From an uncultured Rhizobiaceae group bacterium (GTDB taxonomy: Bacteria; Pseudomonadota; Alphaproteobacteria; Rhizobiales; Rhizobiaceae): a stretch of 16,131 nucleotides of DNA. Made by a program: the position numbers and the translations under genes. This document shows, piece after piece, positions 1 through 6,351 of the stretch. The notes under the pieces were generated by a model, which saw nothing but the letters and a program-made list of their open reading frames with translations, was not told the origin of the DNA and searched no databases. How positions within the stretch are numbered: position 1 is the first letter of the stretch; each line of letters opens with the position of its first letter. Location of the stretch: NCBI GenBank assembly GCA_938009335.1, contig CALLHT010000089.1, positions 1-16,131 of the forward strand, read 5' to 3'.

Positions 1-566
1 CCCATCTGGTGATGGTCCAGCACGACCACATCTGCGCCCAATTCTTTGGCACGGGCAAGCGCTTCGAAACTGGTCGCTCCGCAATCAACGGTGATGATCA
101 GCGTCGAGCCATCACTCACCAATTGCTCAATCGCCGGGATATTGGGTCCGTAGCCTTCGAATATGCGATCAGGAATGTGGATTTTTGGCGTTAGCCCGTG
201 ATGGGCAAGAAACTTGTAGACAAGCGCAGAGGAACAGGCGCCATCTACATCGTAGTCACCAAAAACCGCAACATTCTCATTGTTCGCAACCGCAGTCGCA
301 ATCCGCTGCGTTGCCAAGGCCATATCCGTCAAGACGGAAGGGTCCGGCATCAACTCACGCAAAGTCGGCGCTAAAAACGATTGCGCATCGTCCAGCTCTA
401 CGCCACGCGCAGCCAATACCCGGCCAACAAGCTCGGGCAAATCCATTCGTTGCGAAATGGCCAGCGCAATGTTTTTTTCAGACGCAGATAGGCGCTCCAC
501 CCAAGACTGGCCTGAGTAGGATTGATGAACATCCAGAAAAAACTTTGCAGTATCGGTTTGTGCCAT
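1..566 (-). CDS. recJ: Single-stranded-DNA-specific exonuclease RecJ, N-terminal part (3' end outside window)
   Basis: RecJ is a cytoplasmic 5'-3' single-strand exonuclease of the DHH phosphoesterase superfamily, used in recombinational and mismatch repair. Translating the minus strand from the ATG at 566-564 gives 188 codons before the window edge, beginning MAQTDTAKFFLDVHQSYSG. Motif I, DYDVDG, lies at residues 104-109 after a phenylalanine-glycine. A TVDCG motif follows at about residue 160, and the eponymous DHH at residues 184-186 (bases 9-17). These acidic and histidine residues bind the catalytic metals, and all expected early motifs are intact. Only about one third of the usual 570-600 residues is visible, so the DHHA1 and OB regions cannot be judged. 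In many Hyphomicrobiales recJ follows hom and glpX on the same strand (recalled, not checked); here about 1.8 kb of other genes intervenes. Identification is secure; the partial gene is due only to the window edge. Confidence 0.95.
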   Translation of the reverse strand, partial: MAQTDTAKFFLDVHQSYSGQSWVERLSASEKNIALAISQRMDLPELVGRVLAARGVELDDAQSFLAPTLRELMPDPSVLTDMALATQRIATAVANNENVAVFGDYDVDGACSSALVYKFLAHHGLTPKIHIPDRIFEGYGPNIPAIEQLVSDGSTLIITVDCGATSFEALARAKELGADVVVLDHHQM

Positions 567-637
567 ACCTACTGGTTAGCAGATGATCCGAATGATGCAA
601 TCACTAGCAATCAGTTGCGGGCAGTTATGACCCGAAT

Positions 638-973
638 TCAAGCAAGCGCTGCTCCAGTAGAATCTGCTTCTACCATCCGCATATAATGCTTTGGTTCAGC
701 GAAACTCTCTGAAAACAGTTCCAAAAGCTTCTCACGAATGAGCATGCAATTTTCGCCGCGTGCAGCCATTGCCTGCATGCGATCAAGCAACATGAGTACC
801 ATCAATTCAGCAATCTCTTTATTTGCAGGCTTGTATGCAATGATTTCGCCCCAAACTTGCGTGTGACGATCATCAAGATTTGTTAGCTGACGAATCGACA
901 TATCAGCGTTTTCTTCGGCCATTTGCTTGTCCAGCGTAGCCAGTTCAGCAAATAATGCGGTCATTTTAGTCAT
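638..973 (-). CDS. Hypothetical small helical cytoplasmic protein
   Basis: This gene encodes 111 residues of unknown function. The ATG at 973-971 is preceded by a good ribosome binding site, AGAGGGA, seven bases upstream. The protein has no signal peptide or membrane segment. It is rich in Met, Leu, Ala, Glu and Lys and should be almost entirely alpha-helical, with a central amphipathic stretch around residues 43-75 (GEIIAYKPANKEIAELMVLM). It lies 71 bases upstream of recJ on the same strand, so read-through into recJ is possible. It is divergent from the LysR-type gene starting at 1144. Since LysR-family regulators often control a divergent neighbour, it is a candidate target of that regulator. 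Its own leader contains the perfect inverted repeat at 1007-1043. I do not recognise the family. Support for a real gene comes from the ribosome binding site, plausible composition and lack of a better frame. Confidence 0.75.
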   Translation of the reverse strand: MTKMTALFAELATLDKQMAEENADMSIRQLTNLDDRHTQVWGEIIAYKPANKEIAELMVLMLLDRMQAMAARGENCMLIREKLLELFSESFAEPKHYMRMVEADSTGAALA

Positions 974-1006
974 TTTACAGTCCCTCTTTATAATAATTCT
1001 TAGAAA

Positions 1007-1043
1007 TGCCCTGAGTTCCGCACTTAGCGAGCAACTCAGGGCA
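1007..1043. repeat. Perfect 11-bp inverted repeat in the divergent intergenic region
   Basis: TGCCCTGAGTT at 1007-1017 is exactly repeated in reverse complement as AACTCAGGGCA at 1033-1043, with a 15-base loop. Read on the minus strand, a TTTCT run follows the hairpin, then the ribosome binding site and start of the 638-973 gene. It could be a leader hairpin or weak attenuator for that gene, or a dyad operator for a regulator such as the divergent LysR protein. A perfect 11-bp match is unlikely by chance in an intergenic region this short. Its function is inferred only. Confidence 0.6.
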
Positions 1044-1096
1044 CTCGTGACACCAAATGCGCCCCGGCATCACACGCACATATTGACAGAATCATT

Positions 1097-1116
1097 TAAT
1101 TCAGTAAAACGAATTA
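1097..1116. promoter_or_regulatory. Possible LysR-type operator (6-bp dyad)
   Basis: TAATTC and GAATTA form a 6-bp dyad separated by eight bases, 28 bases before the start codon of the LysR-type gene. LysR-family proteins often bind AT-rich interrupted dyads near their own promoter. A TTGACA hexamer at 1084-1089 lies just upstream and could be a -35 element, but I see no convincing -10 at the right spacing. The dyad is short and AT-rich, so chance is not excluded. Confidence 0.3.
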
Positions 1117-1143
1117 GAAAATTACTTACTATCGGTTTTTCTT

Positions 1144-2010
1144 ATGGATATAACGCTTATCAAAACCTACCTTACCGTCATCGCGACCGAGAGTTTTGTT
1201 GACGCTGCTGAGCGCATTCATGTGACCCAATCCACGGTTAGCCAGCGGATCCAAAAACTGGAAGACCAGATTGGCCATAGGCTCTTTAATCGATCCAAAA
1301 GTGGGGTGATGCTGACCTCAGAAGGCGCACGGTTTGAAGAATATGCACGTTCTCTCATGAACCTTTGGGGTGAAGCGGTGTATCAGACCGCTTTGCCAGA
1401 TGAATTTACGGGATCTCTATCCCTTGGGTGCGAAGAGAGCCTTTGGCCGGAGCTTTCTGCCCGTTGGTTAAGGGAGTTGGAAAAGAAGCTTCCTTCAACG
1501 GCATTGCGTTTTACGACCACTGAACCGCAAAACCTCTCAAACATGATGTTGCGCGGCATGATAGACATTGCAGTGATGTATATGCCGATCATTCGTCCCG
1601 GCTTTAAAGTCGAACATATTATGGACGACGCGCTGGTACTGGTCACCGGAAAGAAAGACCATGATGGCACATTGCGCAGTGATTATGTGTATTCAAACTG
1701 GGGACAGGAATTTGCCATGGCGCATAGCCGCTGGTTTCCGGAACTCAAGCCGCCGCATATTCAGCTCGATCTGGGACCAGAAGTGGCTCAGTATCTGATC
1801 GATAATCAGAAAACGACGTTTCTCCCCTACCGCATCGCAGATGACTATGTGGCGGAGGAAAAATTGTTCTTCGTTAAGGATGCGCCAGAAATGCCGTTTC
1901 CATCCTATGCCGTGTGGACCGAGAGTAAGCCAAAAGAAATTCTGGATATCGCACTTGAAGAACTGCGCTACGATGCAAAACATGCTCCTTGGATTGAATT
2001 GAAGCGGTAA
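1144..2010 (+). CDS. LysR-family transcriptional regulator
   Basis: This 288-residue protein has the LysR-type layout. An N-terminal winged helix-turn-helix (about residues 1-60) shows the family pattern: LIKTYLTVIATESFVDAAE, then the recognition-helix stretch VTQSTVSQRIQKLEDQIG and LFNRSKSGVMLTSEG. A linker helix follows, then a periplasmic-binding-protein-like effector domain from about residue 90. Length is slightly under the usual 290-310. The ATG at 1144 is the natural start because the HTH begins immediately after it, but the ribosome binding site is weak. It is divergent from the small gene at 638-973 and is followed four bases later by the 92-codon gene at 2015, probably co-transcribed. 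The effector domain does not reveal the ligand to me. Family assignment is secure; target and inducer are unknown. Confidence 0.93.
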   Translation: MDITLIKTYLTVIATESFVDAAERIHVTQSTVSQRIQKLEDQIGHRLFNRSKSGVMLTSEGARFEEYARSLMNLWGEAVYQTALPDEFTGSLSLGCEESLWPELSARWLRELEKKLPSTALRFTTTEPQNLSNMMLRGMIDIAVMYMPIIRPGFKVEHIMDDALVLVTGKKDHDGTLRSDYVYSNWGQEFAMAHSRWFPELKPPHIQLDLGPEVAQYLIDNQKTTFLPYRIADDYVAEEKLFFVKDAPEMPFPSYAVWTESKPKEILDIALEELRYDAKHAPWIELKR

Positions 2011-2014
2011 TGAA

Positions 2015-2293
2015 ATGAAAACTGCGAAACTAGGTGAGCTAGTAAGAAAAAAAGATGATGATTTGGTGGGACTATTGGTGGCTGTTCCATGGGAAGGCTT
2101 AGCGTTTCCGGGATATGAATCGTTCGTAACTGACGAAATGATTGAACATATGGAGGGCGCCAACGGAATTTATTATCTAACGGCCGAAATCGGATTGGCT
2201 TATATTGAAACACCACATAGATTTCGGGATCTTGTAGAAATTACAGATCAGCCAATCTTACGTCATGAACTTCTAGCGAAAGCACGAATTTAA
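2015..2293 (+). CDS. Hypothetical 92-residue protein co-transcribed with the LysR gene
   Basis: The ATG at 2015 lies four bases after the LysR stop codon, which suggests translational coupling and one operon. The product is acidic to neutral, lacks a signal peptide or membrane helix, and has an alternating hydrophobic pattern (LVGLLVAVPWEGLAFPGYE; NGIYYLTAEIGLAYIETPH) suggesting a small mixed alpha/beta fold. I do not recognise a family. The clear coupling and the protein-like composition argue that it is a real gene. Its position suggests a function linked to the regulator or its ligand, but nothing in the sequence shows that. It ends just before the terminator that serves the converging glpX gene. 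Confidence 0.68.
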   Translation: MKTAKLGELVRKKDDDLVGLLVAVPWEGLAFPGYESFVTDEMIEHMEGANGIYYLTAEIGLAYIETPHRFRDLVEITDQPILRHELLAKARI

Positions 2294-2301
2294 TTCTTAA
2301 C

Positions 2302-2334
2302 AAAAATGCCCGCCTCCAAACGGAAGCGAGCATT
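2302..2334 (-). terminator. Intrinsic terminator of glpX
   Basis: Read on the minus strand, a stem pairs AATGCTCGCTTCC with GGAGGCGGGCATT across a short GTTT loop, with two G-U pairs, and runs directly into a T-rich tail (TTTTTG). The pairing is better in the minus-strand RNA than in the plus-strand RNA, where those positions become C-A mismatches. It therefore serves glpX, which ends at 2359, rather than the converging 92-codon gene. Confidence 0.8.
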
Positions 2335-2358
2335 GAATAATGTAAGTCTGATTGAGCC

Positions 2359-3336
2359 TTAACTAAACTTGCTGGTATCCTGATGGCGTGCCTTGATCTC
2401 GCGAACCGTACCCGTTGCTGAGCGCATAACCACCGTGTGGGTGTGGATTTCACCGCGGCCGAACTTCACGCCATCAAGCATGTTGCCGTCGGTCACGCCA
2501 GAAGCAGCGAACAGAACATCACCCTTGGCCATTTCGTTCATGTCATATTTCTTGTTCGGATCTTCAACGCCCATTTTTCTGGCGCGTTCCACTTTCTCAG
2601 GCGTATCCAAAACCAGACGCCCCTGCATCTGTCCGCCGATACAACGAAGCGCAGCGGCAGCCAAAACACCTTCAGGTGCACCGCCAGTTCCGAAATAAAT
2701 GTCTACGCCGGTTTCTTCCGGTGTTACCGTATGGATGACACCCGCAACATCACCGTCACCGATGAGGTAGATCGCACATCCGGCAGCGCGAATGTCTTCA
2801 ATGATTTTTGCGTGGCGCGGACGGTCCAGCACACAGGCTGTCAGGTCTTTGACTTCACAGCCCTTTGCTTTCGCGAGTGCTGCAAGATTTTCCGATGGCG
2901 ACTTGTCCAGATCAATCAGCCCCGGCTCGTAACCCGGACCAATGGCAATCTTGTCCATATAAACGTCTGGCGCATACAACAGGCTTCCGCCCTCAGCCAG
3001 TGCGATTACAGCCAGTGAGTTTGGCTGGTTTTTGGCACAGATGGTTGTGCCTTCAAGCGGGTCTAGGGCGATATCGACTTTAGGGCCGTTTTTCGTGCCA
3101 ACTTCTTCACCAATATAAAGCATGGGCGCTTCATCGCGCTCACCTTCGCCGATCACGACTGTACCATCGATTGGCAAACGGTTGAGCTCTGTGCGCATAG
3201 CGTCCACTGCCACCTGATCGGCTGCTTTTTCATCACCCTGCCCCCGCAAACGCGCAGCAGCAACAGCAGCTGCTTCGGTAACACGTGCAAGTTCAAGTGT
3301 CAGAATGCGGTCCAAGGCTTTTTTGTTTTCGGCCAT
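2359..3336 (-). CDS. glpX: Class II fructose-1,6-bisphosphatase GlpX
   Basis: GlpX hydrolyses fructose 1,6-bisphosphate to fructose 6-phosphate and phosphate in gluconeogenesis, in the cytoplasm, with divalent metal. The protein is 325 residues, the usual size for the family. Metal-binding features are present: the aspartate of GDEKAAD (about residue 35), the glutamates of GEGERDEAP (63-71), and DPLEGTT at 92-98, the hallmark of this lithium-sensitive phosphatase superfamily. GTGGAPEGV carries a later active-site glutamate. The chosen start is the ATG at 3336-3334, preceded by GGGGAG. An upstream in-frame start at 3375 would overlap the end of hom and add 13 residues unlike the family. The gene follows hom by 28 bases and the two are probably co-transcribed. 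SBPase activity cannot be excluded by sequence, but no Calvin-cycle gene is nearby. Confidence 0.96.
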   Translation of the reverse strand: MAENKKALDRILTLELARVTEAAAVAAARLRGQGDEKAADQVAVDAMRTELNRLPIDGTVVIGEGERDEAPMLYIGEEVGTKNGPKVDIALDPLEGTTICAKNQPNSLAVIALAEGGSLLYAPDVYMDKIAIGPGYEPGLIDLDKSPSENLAALAKAKGCEVKDLTACVLDRPRHAKIIEDIRAAGCAIYLIGDGDVAGVIHTVTPEETGVDIYFGTGGAPEGVLAAAALRCIGGQMQGRLVLDTPEKVERARKMGVEDPNKKYDMNEMAKGDVLFAASGVTDGNMLDGVKFGRGEIHTHTVVMRSATGTVREIKARHQDTSKFS

Positions 3337-3364
3337 TGTTGGCTCCCCTAAATGTTTTGTAGGT

Positions 3365-4666
3365 CTATTTTTCAATCCGGATCATTTGCGGTTTGGAGGC
3401 CAGGAACGCATCCTTGCCAATTTCCGCCAGTGCGTTGCGCACTGCCAGTTCCGTGGTTTCGTGAGTAATCAGAATGATGGTCTTCTCATCCGCGCTGTCG
3501 CCATGTTGACGGATGGATTCAAGCGAAATTTCGTGATCTGCCATGGCGCCTGCAACACGCGCGAAAACGCCCGGCTGATCTTTAACTTCCATGCGGATGA
3601 AATAGCCGCCCTCGTGGCTGCGCATCGCAGCTTTCACATAAGGGGCGAGTTCTTTTGCAGGCTTGCCAAGGGCTGGTACTTTTTGCTCGCCCGGCACACA
3701 TTTTGCGATGTCAGCAATATCACCGGCAACCGCAGATGCCGTTGCATCACCGCCTGCACCCGGACCCGACATCACCAGATTGCCAACAATATCCGCATTG
3801 ATTGCCACGGCGTTTGTCACGCCGGAGATTTGTGCAATCTCGCTATCAAGCGGCACCATGGTCGGATGCACGCGTTGTTCAACACCACTTTCGGTTTTAG
3901 TCGCAACACCCAGAAGCTTGATGCGGTAGCCAAGGCTTTTCGCCGCCTCAATGTCCGCTGTCGTGATGGAAGAAATACCCTCAACGTAAATTTCGTCCGC
4001 AGCGATTTCAGTGCCAAAGGCAAGGCTTGTGAGAATGGATAGCTTGTGTGCCGTGTCAAAACCTTCCACGTCGAAGGTCGGATCTGCTTCCGCATAGCCA
4101 AGGCGCTGAGCATCTGCCAGACAATCGTCGTAAGAAATACCCTCTTTCTCCATGCGCGTCAGCATGTAGTTGCAGGTGCCGTTCATGATGCCGTAGACGC
4201 GCTCAACATTGTTTGCGGTCAGCGTTTCACGCATGGTTTTGATAATCGGGATACCGCCTGCAACAGCCGCCTCAAAGTTCAGCAGCACGCCCTGCTCTTC
4301 CGCCTCTTTGGCAAGCGCAACACCATGTTTGGCAAGCATCGCCTTGTTAGCCGTCACAACATGCTTGCCGGATTCCAGCGCCTTCGTTGAAGCGTCCAGC
4401 GCCGTTCCGTCTTCACCACCAATCAATTCCACCAACACATCGATAGTGTCAGACGCCGCCATATCAACCGCATTGTCGAACCATTCATAGCCTGAGAGAT
4501 CAACACCGCGATCGCGAGACTTATCCCTCGCATTGACCGCCGTAATAACGATATCGCGGCCACAACGCTCGCGCAGCAATTCCGCATTCTTGTTGATGAC
4601 ATTCACTAGGGCGACACCGACAGTGCCTAGTCCGGCAATTCCGAGCCTGAGCGGGTGGTTGCTCAT
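3365..4666 (-). CDS. hom: Homoserine dehydrogenase with C-terminal ACT domain
   Basis: This enzyme reduces aspartate semialdehyde to homoserine with NAD(P)H, the branch point towards threonine, methionine and isoleucine. The 433 residues match the stand-alone Hom family, not the fused aspartokinase ThrA. A Rossmann fold opens the protein, with the nucleotide loop GIAGLGTVG at residues 9-17. TANKAMLAKHG and the catalytic-domain signatures GGIPIIKTMRE and NGTCNYMLTRM follow. An ACT domain at about 350-430 (KDQPGVFARVAGAMADHEIS) is where threonine feedback usually acts. The start at 4666 has only a weak ribosome binding site (GGAAATTTGA). glpX follows 28 bases downstream. The aminotransferase gene often found upstream in related bacteria is absent here; a small lipoprotein gene is in its place. 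Rhizobial literature sometimes labels this gene thrA. Assignment is secure. Confidence 0.96.
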   Translation of the reverse strand: MSNHPLRLGIAGLGTVGVALVNVINKNAELLRERCGRDIVITAVNARDKSRDRGVDLSGYEWFDNAVDMAASDTIDVLVELIGGEDGTALDASTKALESGKHVVTANKAMLAKHGVALAKEAEEQGVLLNFEAAVAGGIPIIKTMRETLTANNVERVYGIMNGTCNYMLTRMEKEGISYDDCLADAQRLGYAEADPTFDVEGFDTAHKLSILTSLAFGTEIAADEIYVEGISSITTADIEAAKSLGYRIKLLGVATKTESGVEQRVHPTMVPLDSEIAQISGVTNAVAINADIVGNLVMSGPGAGGDATASAVAGDIADIAKCVPGEQKVPALGKPAKELAPYVKAAMRSHEGGYFIRMEVKDQPGVFARVAGAMADHEISLESIRQHGDSADEKTIILITHETTELAVRNALAEIGKDAFLASKPQMIRIEK

Positions 4667-4680
4667 TCAAATTTCCATGG

Positions 4681-4719
4681 TTCAATTGAAAGTTCAGGCC
4701 ACGAGATACGATTGGCCTG
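4681..4719 (-). promoter_or_regulatory. Palindrome and hairpin in the hom leader
   Basis: Upstream of hom, TTCAATTGAA (4681-4690) is a perfect 10-bp palindrome. Directly beside it, CAGGCCA (4695-4701) pairs with TGGCCTG (4713-4719) across an 11-base loop. Both fall inside the expected 5' leader or promoter of hom, 15-53 bases before the start codon. They could be a protein operator or an mRNA hairpin. No threonine-rich leader peptide or recognised riboswitch fold was found, so the role is open. Confidence 0.4.
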
Positions 4720-4801
4720 TAGATTTCGCTTCTTTTGCAATGTTTAGCCGCGCGTTGCAAGGTCACTCGGCATCAAATGCAAAGGCTTTATTGCGGAATT
4801 C

Positions 4802-5230
4802 TCAGTTTTTGATGGTATTGACCGCACTGTTATAGTGGGTTTTCGCCTGATTTCTCAAATCGCGGATGGATTGCTGCTTGGCTTCCAGCTCTGCATCAGG
4901 AACGCTACTGCTGTTTTGATCGGCTGATTGAGAAAGCTCGGCGATTTTGTCTGCCTGCTCCTGTGCTGTCAGTGGCGTTGTGGGGCCGTCATTGGTGACA
5001 TAGGCACTTGTGAGCTGCCCGCTGGCGGGTGCATCTGCTTTTGCACGGATTTCCTGAACCGCAAGCTCACGCTGGGCAGGATCGTAGCTAGGTGTTTCGG
5101 CGAGGGGTTGTGGAGCCGTGTTTTGGGTGGAAAGCGTGTCAGAAACACAAGCTGAAACAAGCACGCAGGCAAAAGCTGCTGCGCTGATCTTCCACAATCC
5201 TGAGCTTTTCGGTGTTTCTACCATTTCCAT
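4802..5230 (-). CDS. Predicted small lipoprotein of unknown function
   Basis: With the start at 5230 the product is 142 residues. The N-terminus is a lipoprotein signal: a short charged region, a hydrophobic core (ISAAAFACVL) and a lipobox VSAC whose cysteine is residue 28, predicted to be lipidated. The mature part is hydrophilic, rich in Ala, Gln, Ser, Pro and Thr, and probably extended. It ends in a helical, coiled-coil-like stretch (about 100-140: DAELEAKQQSIRDLRNQAK). An alternative ATG lies at 5224, and a longer form from 5263 would put an odd hydrophilic tail before the signal; neither ribosome binding site is decisive. It is upstream of hom on the same strand with a 135-base gap, so co-transcription is uncertain. 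I do not recognise the family. Lipoprotein status is well supported; function is not. Confidence 0.78.
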   Translation of the reverse strand: MEMVETPKSSGLWKISAAAFACVLVSACVSDTLSTQNTAPQPLAETPSYDPAQRELAVQEIRAKADAPASGQLTSAYVTNDGPTTPLTAQEQADKIAELSQSADQNSSSVPDAELEAKQQSIRDLRNQAKTHYNSAVNTIKN

Positions 5231-5375
5231 CGCCCGCTTTGTCACCCAAGCACATGATATCATGTTTAATAGGTATCTGTGAGTCGGGTTACCAATTGGT
5301 GAACATGCATTTCGCCCTTCCCTTACGAGAGGTATATCATGCGAATGCGGCGGGAATTTGTGGGGAAGCTAAACC

Positions 5376-5401
5376 GGGTGTTCCTGCAAACAAGAACACC
5401 C
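5376..5401 (-). terminator. Hairpin after the first beta-helix gene, probable terminator
   Basis: GGGTGTTC (5376-5383) and GAACACCC (5394-5401) form a perfect 8-bp stem with a 10-base loop, 31 bases beyond the stop codon of the 5432-6298 gene. On the minus strand only a short GGTTT run follows, so termination may be weak or factor-assisted. No plus-strand gene lies just upstream, so it most likely belongs to the beta-helix transcript. Confidence 0.55.
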
Positions 5402-5431
5402 AAATTTAAGCCCATTTTGCGATTCTGCAAC

Positions 5432-6298
5432 CTAAGGCCGAGTACCTGCCTCATTTGTGCAGCCTGACGTTTGAACAGGCCCCACAATCACATTATCAAA
5501 GCAATTGATGTTGGTTCCGCTAGCACTGTTGATGCCGCGAGCTGAACCACCTGACGTTACATTCTGTATCGTGTTGCGCTGAATTGCAATATTACCGAGG
5601 GAACCCACGTTTATTGCTATGCCGCTGGCTTGGTTGCCCCCTTGTATTTGTTGGATGGTATTTCCAAAAACGTTGATGTTTCGGGAACTTCCAATAATGA
5701 TTCCAAACGTCTGGGATGAGGAAATAAGGCGAGAGATAAAGTTGCCCTCAATCACACTATTGGAAACGTCAGCTGCAGTAATCCCATTTACAGGGAGGAT
5801 TCCCGCAGGTCCGGTTGAATCAATATCGACTATTGTGTTGTTTCGAATTTGAATTCCAGTTCCTTGTATGCGTATTCCTACGGAGGTTAATCTGTCCAAT
5901 AACATATTCTCAATCAAATGGCCGGAGGATTTATCGGGAGTGCCTTCGCCGAACTCCATGCCAACTTTAAACCCACGGATTGTACCATTGCGAATGGTAA
6001 TGTTTCTGCGTTCAAATGCTAAAATCCCGGTTGCCTGTGTTGTGGAACCCGCTGTTGATCCACCCAAGCGAAACCCGTTCATATTAAATGTAACATTGTT
6101 CGCAGTAATCGTGATGGCCGCACCACTGGTGATGTTAGTGCCGAGGTTTTGCATCATACAATAAACGCCGGAAGCAGATATCGTTGCGGGCAATGATGTG
6201 ATTGCGGTGCAATTGGTGACTTCTTGCGCCTGCACCGGGCTCGGCTGATATGAGAATGCCGATGCAATCAATGCAGCGCTAAAGATTAGATTTTTCAT
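5432..6298 (-). CDS. Secreted right-handed parallel beta-helix protein (paralogue A1)
   Basis: A 288-residue protein with a Sec signal peptide (MKNLIFSAALIASAFSYQ, likely cut after VQA at residue 24), so exported to the periplasm or beyond. After cleavage comes a cap with two cysteines (NCTAITSLPATI and GVYCMMQ). Repeated short turns of a pectin-lyase-like right-handed beta-helix follow: NNVTFNMNGFRLGG, RRNITIRNGTIRGF, GIQIRNNTIV, SNSVIEGNFIS, RNINVFGNTI, GNIAIQRNTI. A C-terminal segment has two more cysteines (NCFDN and SGCTNEAGTRP), perhaps capping the helix by disulphides. No polysaccharide-lyase or hydrolase catalytic set is evident. The start at 6298 has GAGGATATAA before it. It lies 53 bases after the paralogue at 6352-7320, probably one operon. 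It could bind or act on polysaccharide, or be structural; the substrate is unknown. Confidence 0.9.
   Translation of the reverse strand: MKNLIFSAALIASAFSYQPSPVQAQEVTNCTAITSLPATISASGVYCMMQNLGTNITSGAAITITANNVTFNMNGFRLGGSTAGSTTQATGILAFERRNITIRNGTIRGFKVGMEFGEGTPDKSSGHLIENMLLDRLTSVGIRIQGTGIQIRNNTIVDIDSTGPAGILPVNGITAADVSNSVIEGNFISRLISSSQTFGIIIGSSRNINVFGNTIQQIQGGNQASGIAINVGSLGNIAIQRNTIQNVTSGGSARGINSASGTNINCFDNVIVGPVQTSGCTNEAGTRP
6105..6202 (-). repeat. 98-bp segment duplicated at 7127-7224 (copy 1)
   Basis: Within the 5' coding part of paralogue A1, 98 bases match 7127-7224 of paralogue A2 with a single difference. Flanking coding sequence is clearly more diverged. It encodes the N-terminal cap and first strands (from ITSLPATI to AITITANN). 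The sharp similarity peak suggests recent duplication with strong constraint, or local gene conversion. Confidence 0.85.
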
Positions 6299-6351
6299 TT
6301 ATATCCTCATAGAAGATTGGATTGGTTAAAATCGAGACTAACGCGTGGCAA

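Noticed and set aside
185..586. Open frame of 133 codons on the plus strand at the left edge
   Set aside because: Antisense to recJ, whose DYDVDG and DHH motifs are intact; the frame is Arg/Gln/His/Pro-rich.
1007..1043. Inverted repeat as the ends of an insertion sequence
   Set aside because: The arms are only 15 bases apart and no transposase lies near, so a hairpin or operator is the better reading.
1693..2163. Open frame of 156 codons on the minus strand across the LysR gene
   Set aside because: It overlaps the LysR gene and its downstream partner antisense and has no family features.
2437..3018. Open frame of 193 codons on the plus strand over glpX
   Set aside because: Antisense to clearly conserved GlpX motifs; composition is not protein-like.
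3337..3375. Upstream start codon for glpX at 3375
   Set aside because: It would overlap the hom stop region, lacks a ribosome binding site and adds residues unlike the family; the start at 3336 has GGGGAG.
3305..4042. Long open frame of 245 codons on the plus strand over hom
   Set aside because: It lies antisense to conserved hom and glpX codons; its Cys/His/Arg-rich composition is that of a shadow frame and it has no ribosome binding site.
4667..4801. Threonine-type leader peptide or SAM-type riboswitch before hom
   Set aside because: The short minus-strand frames there hold no Thr/Ile run, and I could not fold the region into a recognised riboswitch core; only a simple dyad and palindrome remain.
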